Shown piece by piece: positions 48,631 through 53,464 of a stretch of 53,464 nucleotides of DNA. Numbering within the stretch: the first letter of the stretch is position 1; the number at the start of each line of letters is the position of its first letter. Under the pieces are notes generated by a model. The model had not been told where the DNA came from, searched no databases, and saw nothing but the letters and a program-made list of their open reading frames with translations. The DNA is taken from positions 1 to 53,464 of the forward strand of contig JBEKJI010000013.1 of assembly GCA_050011315.1 (NCBI GenBank). Direction: 5' to 3'. The translations under genes and the position numbers were made by a program. This DNA is from Fen-549 sp050011315. Its GTDB lineage: Bacteria > Actinomycetota > Thermoleophilia > Gaiellales > Gaiellaceae.

Positions 48631-49428
48631 CTAGCTCGTTCCGCGCCTGAAAGCGCAGAAGTGGCCGACCGGGTTGAAGCCGAGCTTGGCGTAGAGAGCC
48701 TTGGGCCAGTCGTCTTCTTCGGCCAGCAGCCAAACCAGGTCGTGGCCCGTACGGACGGCCTCCGCGACCGCACGCCTGATGACCGAGCTGGCGAGGCCGC
48801 GGTTCCGGTAGTCGGGCAAGGTGCCGATCGACTCAACCTGGGCGGTTGCACCGCGTGAGAAGACCTGGCAGGCGCTGACGACTCGTCCATCGAGCCGACG
48901 AGCGAAGTACTGGCTGTCGATGCGTCCCGCGATCAGCAGGTTCTGCTCGCCGAGCTGGCGCACGAGATCCGGGCTCTCGGGGTGATAGTGGCGGTTCTCC
49001 TCCTCCCAGAAGGGGAGCATCTCATCGATCTCAACCTCCGCCACCAGCGGCAGCGTCTCCTCCTCGACCTGGCCGTTGTAGATCATCACGAGCAGTTGCT
49101 GCGCTTTCCAGCCCAGGCTCTTGAACTGCGGCGCCAGTCGATCGGCGATCTCGGGCGAGTCGGTGAAGATGCGGCGGTGGCTGAGACCGGCGCCCCCGAG
49201 CACGCGGTCGGCCAGCGAGGCCAACTCGCTTGCGCTGGCGCCGCCGTCCTCGACTCGCAGGTAGTTGCGATCCCAGACGAGCGGAAGCGATTCGCACATC
49301 AGAACCGTGGCCAGGAACGAGGAGAAGATCCTCTCCGAGCAGCGCTCCTCCAGGTAGCGGCTGAAGCCGACGATGCGCTCCAGCTCGCCTCCCGGTCCCG
49401 TCACCTGATCGTTCTCGCGTTCCGGCAT
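48631..49428 (-). CDS. GNAT family N-acetyltransferase
   Basis: 265 residues. The N-terminal half (1-140) is unassigned but contains a degenerate GNAT-like repeat; the C-terminal half is a clear GNAT domain with SIGTLPDYRNRGLASSVIRR (motif A) and LYAKLGFNPVG (motif B). The two-part layout resembles tandem GNAT proteins such as MshD-like enzymes, though the substrate is unknown. Confidence 0.82.
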   Translation of the reverse strand: MPERENDQVTGPGGELERIVGFSRYLEERCSERIFSSFLATVLMCESLPLVWDRNYLRVEDGGASASELASLADRVLGGAGLSHRRIFTDSPEIADRLAPQFKSLGWKAQQLLVMIYNGQVEEETLPLVAEVEIDEMLPFWEEENRHYHPESPDLVRQLGEQNLLIAGRIDSQYFARRLDGRVVSACQVFSRGATAQVESIGTLPDYRNRGLASSVIRRAVAEAVRTGHDLVWLLAEEDDWPKALYAKLGFNPVGHFCAFRRGTS

Positions 49429-49500
49429 ACCGCTCTTCTACCATCGCAAGAGCCTGTCCCGCCAGGCAGGCGGTGCAGGCTTGGAGGATAGGCTCTCAGG

Positions 49501-49956
49501 ATGCGCGCGACGCAGGTCTCAGTGATCGGAAGCGGCGGCGAGTGGGAAGCGCAGGCCGAGGAGGTCGGTCGGCTGCTCGCCGAGCGCGGTTGCACGGTCG
49601 TCACCGGTGGCGGTGACGAGGTGATGGCAGCCGCGGCGCGGGGAGCGAAACAGGCCGGCGGTCCGACGATAGGAATCCTGCCCGGCGAGTCGCCAGGTGA
49701 GGCCAACGAGTGGATCGATCACGCTGTGGCGACCGGCACCGGGTATGCCCGCAACCTGGCGGTCGCCGCCTCGGGCGACGCCGTGATCGCCGTCGGCGGC
49801 AGCTGGGGGACGCTGAGCGAGATCGCCTTCGCGCGCCGGCTGGGCCGGCCGACCGTGGTGCTCGATCCGGGCTTGCCGGTCGAGGGCGAGGGAATCCTGC
49901 GCGCGGACACGCCTGAGCAGGCCGTCGAGCTGGCACTATCGGCTTTGGAGAGCTGA
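49501..49956 (+). CDS. TIGR00725-like / LOG-related nucleotide-binding protein
   Basis: 151 residues with a Rossmann-like fold: VSVIGSGGEW at the start, a RGCTVVTGGGDEVMAAAARG segment near 30-49, IGILPGESPGEAN, and the phosphate-binding VGGSWGTLSEIAFARRLGRP near 98. The PGGxGTxxE of LOG phosphoribohydrolases is changed to VGGSWGTLSE, so cytokinin-type activity is doubtful. ATG 49501 has TAGGCT 6 nt upstream and GGAGG further up. Confidence 0.8.
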   Translation: MRATQVSVIGSGGEWEAQAEEVGRLLAERGCTVVTGGGDEVMAAAARGAKQAGGPTIGILPGESPGEANEWIDHAVATGTGYARNLAVAASGDAVIAVGGSWGTLSEIAFARRLGRPTVVLDPGLPVEGEGILRADTPEQAVELALSALES

Positions 49957-49962
49957 GCTCAA

Positions 49963-50127
49963 GTGCCCAAGCAAAGACCCGTGATCTGGAAGCGCAGCAT
50001 CTCGACCCGGGCGCAGCGTGAGCGGGCCTGGGCCAGGCGCTCGCTGGAGCGCGAGCGGGCGCTGGCGAAGACCCGTGGGCCTTCTCTACGCGAGCGGTTG
50101 CGGCGGCTGCTCGGCCGCTCTAGCTAA
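49963..50127 (+). CDS. tiny Arg-rich protein
   Basis: A 54-codon open frame, GTG to TAA, 6 nt after the preceding stop. The product is strongly basic: PKQRPVIWKRSISTRAQRER followed by a helical Arg/Glu/Leu stretch and RERLRRLLGRSS. The codon usage is like that of its neighbours and the spacing suggests cotranscription. Nucleic-acid or ribosome binding would fit the composition; no family is recognised. Confidence 0.5.
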   Translation: MPKQRPVIWKRSISTRAQRERAWARRSLERERALAKTRGPSLRERLRRLLGRSS

Positions 50128-50128
50128 G

Positions 50129-50175
50129 AGCCTCCAACGGAATGAAGACCCGCCGACTCGATCGGCGGATGCGAG
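50129..50175 (-). repeat. dispersed intergenic repeat, inverted tail
   Basis: Carries the exact inverse (50138-50155) of CGGCGGGTCTTCATTCCG found at 4707 and 34000, and CTCGCATCC with CGATC spacing as in the full copies. It begins directly after the Arg-rich gene. Confidence 0.75.
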
Positions 50176-50269
50176 ACGGGGGAACTCGGTTGGAGACGGA
50201 GGACCACCCTGTTAGGCTCGAGCCGACAAGCGGCCCAAACCGAAACGAACAGCAAAAGGAGTGAGGACG

Positions 50270-50920
50270 ATGCTGAATCTGGCTCACAAACTGTTTGGAG
50301 TGAGGGGTTTGCTCGCCGCCATAGGGCTGGTCGCGTTTGGGATCGGCATGGGAGCCTCGATAGCTCAGGCACAGCCGAGCGTAACTGCGACTGCCGGCGC
50401 CGTGATCGTGGCGGAGTCGGGGCGAATCGGTCCGATCTACGGCCACACGTTGCATATCGGCCGCTCGACTGCCAACGATGTGCGTAGGGCGGAAGGCCGC
50501 AAGCCGACCACGAACATGGGCGTGATGGGGCGGGCTGGGATTGCCGGTCGAGTACTGACATATCGCATCGGCAAAGGCAAGTCCTCCTGCAAGCGCGAGT
50601 ACGGCTTCTCGTCTGGCAACCCGCGGCTCAGTAGCTTCGAGAGCACTTGCCGCGACACGCAAACGGCGACCGGCACGCGTTTTGGCATGAGCCCACGCCA
50701 GGTGCAGGGACACCAGTTTGCGTTCGGCGAGTACTCTCCTGCGCTGGGCCACGATTGCAACGTCCAAGGGTCCGCCGTCGCTACCGAATACGGCAACATC
50801 TGGCTCGTCGTCTGGATGAAAGGGGTTATCGGAACGGGGAAACTAGACACGCCGAACATGGTGCAGTCGATTGCTATTTACGGTGATAACGCCGTCTTCT
50901 TTGCGGCTGCATGCGCATAG
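50270..50920 (+). CDS. secreted protein of unknown function
   Basis: 216 residues. A Sec signal peptide (basic start, hydrophobic 12-30) ends AQA at about residue 34. The mature part has four Cys (SSCKREYGF, STCRDT, HDCNVQG, AAACA) that could form two disulfides, and Gly/Ser-rich beta-type segments. No family recognised. AGGAG lies 8 nt before ATG 50270; a GTG at 50261 is part of that binding site. Confidence 0.75.
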   Translation: MLNLAHKLFGVRGLLAAIGLVAFGIGMGASIAQAQPSVTATAGAVIVAESGRIGPIYGHTLHIGRSTANDVRRAEGRKPTTNMGVMGRAGIAGRVLTYRIGKGKSSCKREYGFSSGNPRLSSFESTCRDTQTATGTRFGMSPRQVQGHQFAFGEYSPALGHDCNVQGSAVATEYGNIWLVVWMKGVIGTGKLDTPNMVQSIAIYGDNAVFFAAACA

Positions 50921-50936
50921 AGAGGGCTCAGTTTCG

Positions 50937-53171
50937 CTAGAGGTTCCAAGACAGCATCCGCCCGAGCAGCTTGAGTGCGCCGGCCTTGTGCAGCGGCTCG
51001 TTCAGGTTGCCGCACTTGGGCGACTGTACGCAGGACGGGCAGCCGCGCTCGCAGGGGCAGCCTTCGAGCAGGCGAACGGTGTCGGCGACCCAGTCCTCGA
51101 ACACCTCAAAGCCGCGCTCGCTGATGCCGATGCCGCCGGCGTGCCCGTCGTAGACGAAGATCGTCGGCCGCTCGGTCTGGGCGTGCAGGTTGGTGGAGAG
51201 GCCGCCGATGTCCCAGCGGTCGCACATCGCGCGCAGCGGCAGCAGCGCGATCAGGGTGTGCTCGGCGGCGTGCAGGGAGCCGAGCAGGAGGGGTAGCTCC
51301 TCCAGTCCTTCGAGCTGGTCGGGGGTGGGGCAGAACCAGATCGCCTCGGTCTCGAACGAGGTGGCCGGCAGCTGCAGCGGTGTGAGATCCATCGCCCGCT
51401 GGGTCTGGATCGAGCGGCGCTGATAGCCGACGACCTGCTCGGTCACCGAGACGCGTCCGAAACAGAGCTCGACTCCGAGCCGCTGCTCGCGCCTCAGCTC
51501 TTCCCGGATCTCGGTCTCGGTCTCGCGCTTGGCCTGCGTGTAGTAATCGCCCGAGAAGGGCTCGACCAGGGCGTGGGCGGCCTCCAGGTCGAGTGTTCGT
51601 ACCAGGTAGGCCTCGCCGAGGTGCAGGTAGATCGCCCCCTCGTGGATGGTCGAGAAGGCGCGGGCGCTCTCGACCAGGCCGAGTACCGAGCCGGTCCCGG
51701 CCTCGATCACGGTGAAGCTTTCGCTGTCGGTCGAGCGCAACGGTACGCGCGCGGCGGGAAAGTCGCGGCCCTGCCAGACGAATCCGGCCGGGGTCTTACG
51801 CAGCTCGGGCACCGAGGCGGCGCGCTCCAGCGCCTCCGGTCCGAGCGTGCCGGCGTCCTCGGGCCCGATCGGCGCCTCGTAGGCGGCCGCGCGCAGGTGG
51901 CCGTCGAGGATGCGCGGGCTGGCGTGGTCGAGGATGGCCGCCTCGACATTGCGCCCGATCAGCGCCTCGGGGTCGCGCATGAAGAACTGGTCGAGCGCGT
52001 CTTCGCTCGCGATCATCAGCGCCAGGCCGTGCTCGCGGCGCCCGGCGCGGCCCCACTGCTGTCTGAGGCTGGCGATGGTGCCCGGGAAGCCCACCGAGAT
52101 CGCGCAATCGAGCGTGCCGATGTCGATGCCGAGCTCGAGCGCGTCGGTCGCGGTCACCGCCAGCAGCTCGCCCTCGACCAGGCGCCGCTCGATCTCGCGC
52201 CGTTGTTCGGGCGTGTATCCCGCCCGGTAGGGCGCTATCCTCGCCGCCAGCTCGGAGGGGAGGCGCTCGCTGGTGAAGCGGTGGATCAGCTCGACGGCCT
52301 TGCGGCTCTTGGCGAAGCAGATCGTGCGCTCACCGCGCTCGACCAGCGAGGCGAGCAGCTTCGAGGCTTCGCCGAGCGGGCTTGCACGCAGTCCCAGCTC
52401 GGGTTCGATCAGCTCCGGATTCCAGAGCGCGAGCGTCCGCTCGGGCCGCGGTGCGCCGTCCTCGGCCACGACCTCGACATTGAGCCCGGTCAAGGCATGC
52501 GCCAGCTCGCCGGGGTTGGCGATCGTCGCCGAGGCGAGCAGGAACTGCGGCTCGGAGCCGTAGATCCGCGCCAGCCGGCGCAGGCGCCGCAAGACGTTGG
52601 CGACGTGCGAGCCGAAGACGCCCCGGTAGACGTGCGCCTCGTCTACGACCACGAAGCGCAGGTTGGCGAGCACGTCGCCCCAGCGGTCGTGGTGGGGCAG
52701 GACGCCGACGTGGAGCATGTCGGGGTTGGAGAGAATCACGTTCGCCCACTTGCGGATCTGCCAGCGCCGCTCGCTCGGCGTGTCGCCGTCGTAGATTGCG
52801 GAATGCACTTTCGGAACCCGCAGCGCTGCCAGCGCACGCGCTTGATCCTGCGCCAGCGCCTTGGTCGGGTAGAGATAGAGAGCCCGCTGCTTGGGCTCGC
52901 GGGCGAGCGCGTCGAGCACCGGCAGATTGAAGACGAGCGTCTTTCCGCTCGCGGTACCGGTGGTGACGATCAGGTGCGACCGCGCCTGTGCCAGCCGCCA
53001 GGCCTCGGCCTGGTGCGCGAAGAGAGAGCTGACGCCGAGCCCGATCAGCGCCTCGTGCAGGCGCGGCTCCAGCTCATCGGGGATCGGCTCGAGGTGGGGC
53101 TTCCGCGCCGGTTCCTCGCCGCGATAGGCGAGCTCCTCGCCGGCGAGGAGCGAATCCCAGCTCTTCTTCAC
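50937..53171 (-). CDS. DEAD/DEAH-box helicase, MrfA/Hrq1-like (DUF1998 C-terminus)
   Basis: 744 residues, superfamily 2. Motif I is TTGTASGKTLVFN near 70, motif Ia LYPTKALAQDQ near 100, motif II VVVDEAHVYRG near 178, motif III ASATI near 215, motifs V-VI ALELGIDIG and RQQWGRAGRREHG near 350-380. The C-terminus ends with a four-Cys cluster (CPCERGCPSC and SPKCGN), the metal site of the MrfA type, and VYDGHAGGIGISERGFE of DUF1998. MrfA acts in repair of mitomycin-type damage; Hrq1 is its eukaryotic relative. Confidence 0.92.
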   Translation of the reverse strand: MKKSWDSLLAGEELAYRGEEPARKPHLEPIPDELEPRLHEALIGLGVSSLFAHQAEAWRLAQARSHLIVTTGTASGKTLVFNLPVLDALAREPKQRALYLYPTKALAQDQARALAALRVPKVHSAIYDGDTPSERRWQIRKWANVILSNPDMLHVGVLPHHDRWGDVLANLRFVVVDEAHVYRGVFGSHVANVLRRLRRLARIYGSEPQFLLASATIANPGELAHALTGLNVEVVAEDGAPRPERTLALWNPELIEPELGLRASPLGEASKLLASLVERGERTICFAKSRKAVELIHRFTSERLPSELAARIAPYRAGYTPEQRREIERRLVEGELLAVTATDALELGIDIGTLDCAISVGFPGTIASLRQQWGRAGRREHGLALMIASEDALDQFFMRDPEALIGRNVEAAILDHASPRILDGHLRAAAYEAPIGPEDAGTLGPEALERAASVPELRKTPAGFVWQGRDFPAARVPLRSTDSESFTVIEAGTGSVLGLVESARAFSTIHEGAIYLHLGEAYLVRTLDLEAAHALVEPFSGDYYTQAKRETETEIREELRREQRLGVELCFGRVSVTEQVVGYQRRSIQTQRAMDLTPLQLPATSFETEAIWFCPTPDQLEGLEELPLLLGSLHAAEHTLIALLPLRAMCDRWDIGGLSTNLHAQTERPTIFVYDGHAGGIGISERGFEVFEDWVADTVRLLEGCPCERGCPSCVQSPKCGNLNEPLHKAGALKLLGRMLSWNL

Positions 53172-53245
53172 CGATCGTGAGTTCAGGTCCTTTGGACGAG
53201 CCGATCTGGCTCGTTCTTACACCCCCGAGAGCGATGGTACCCTGT

Positions 53246-53319
53246 GCCCACCGGGGTGCCCTTGCGGGCTGAGAACAAACCCGCCGAACCTGATCTGGGT
53301 AATGCCAGCGAAGGGAGTT
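53246..53319 (+). promoter_or_regulatory. TPP (THI-box) riboswitch
   Basis: The conserved core is present in order: CCGGGGTGCCC, GGGCTGAGA, ACCCGCCGAACCTGATCTGG and GTAATGCCAGCGAAGGGAG. It binds thiamine pyrophosphate and controls thiamine synthesis or transport genes. The regulated gene must lie beyond the window end; a dispersed repeat begins about 17 nt after it. Confidence 0.95.
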
Positions 53320-53335
53320 ATCTTGGAACTCGCCT

Positions 53336-53464
53336 CGAAACGAAGCACTCCACCGTCTGGCCGCGCTCGGCGGCCCGATACTGCGTCCTCAGTCGCGCCC
53401 GTAGCGCTGCTACGAACGCTCCCTACTTCTGGAGCTCGGCTGGAAACAGAGAAGCACCGGCTGA
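53336..53464 (+). repeat. dispersed intergenic repeat, module B (cut or degenerate at 3' end)
   Basis: Core B CGAAACGAAGCACTCCACC is followed by a hairpin at 53392-53422: GTCGCG, CCC, GTAGC, GCT, GCTAC, GAA, CGCTCC. The inner stem is complete but one pair shorter; the outer stem keeps only three pairs next to the internal loop. Confidence 0.8.

Overview
This is a GC-rich, gene-dense bacterial chromosome segment. Several features point to a high-GC actinobacterium, plausibly of the Thermoleophilia/Gaiella type: a Cys-poor Mrp, an MrfA-like helicase, a DUF1385 protein, a secreted FG-GAP protein with a basic C-terminal module, and many probably leaderless genes. The lineage is inferred from gene content and style only; there is no rRNA in the window.

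Layout. 46-8231 (+): M20 peptidase, FG-GAP secreted protein, class IV aminotransferase, DUF1385 protein, methylmalonyl-CoA epimerase, a small DUF3107-like protein, HAD hydrolase and a shortened YchF-like GTPase. 8401-15635: ArsR regulator, EamA transporter, YhaM-like HD/OB nuclease, DUF1015 protein, FBPase/IMPase-like phosphatase, MetF, a methyltransferase and Mrp. 15640-19020 is an accessory island: a REP-type Y1 transposase with its own terminal repeats, a small membrane protein, then a radical SAM/SPASM maturase overlapping a small AT-rich gene. 19121-33183 (-) is a complete 14-gene complex I operon, nuoA to nuoN, mostly with stop/start overlaps of 1-11 bases. 33330-37740: an IscA-like protein with a Cys-rich tail, ferredoxin-NADP reductase, NADP-type glutamate dehydrogenase (convergent, sharing a terminator) and a HisN-like phosphatase. 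37765-44851 (-): a 2-oxoacid dehydrogenase module (E1-alpha, E1-beta, E2), GNAT, AlkD-like, cupin, LipB, LipA and a DoxX-like protein; the lipoylation enzymes sit downstream of the E2 that they would modify. 44925-53171: amidohydrolase, TPR membrane protein, STAS protein, lipoprotein, GNAT, TIGR00725-like protein, a tiny Arg-rich protein, a secreted protein and an MrfA/Hrq1-like helicase. A TPP riboswitch lies at 53246-53319, with its regulated gene beyond the window.

Two things stand out. (1) The radical SAM/SPASM gene plus the overlapping 103-residue protein at 17506-18988 looks like a small, laterally acquired peptide- or protein-modification cassette; a central His-Tyr-Gly-Gly makes a splicease-type reaction worth testing. 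(2) A modular repeat family recurs in intergenic regions across the window. Its most complete copies carry a 33-nt two-stem hairpin whose arms co-vary between copies, which suggests selection on structure. In addition, many genes have a TANNNT hexamer 6-11 nt before the start codon and no Shine-Dalgarno sequence, consistent with widespread leaderless transcription.
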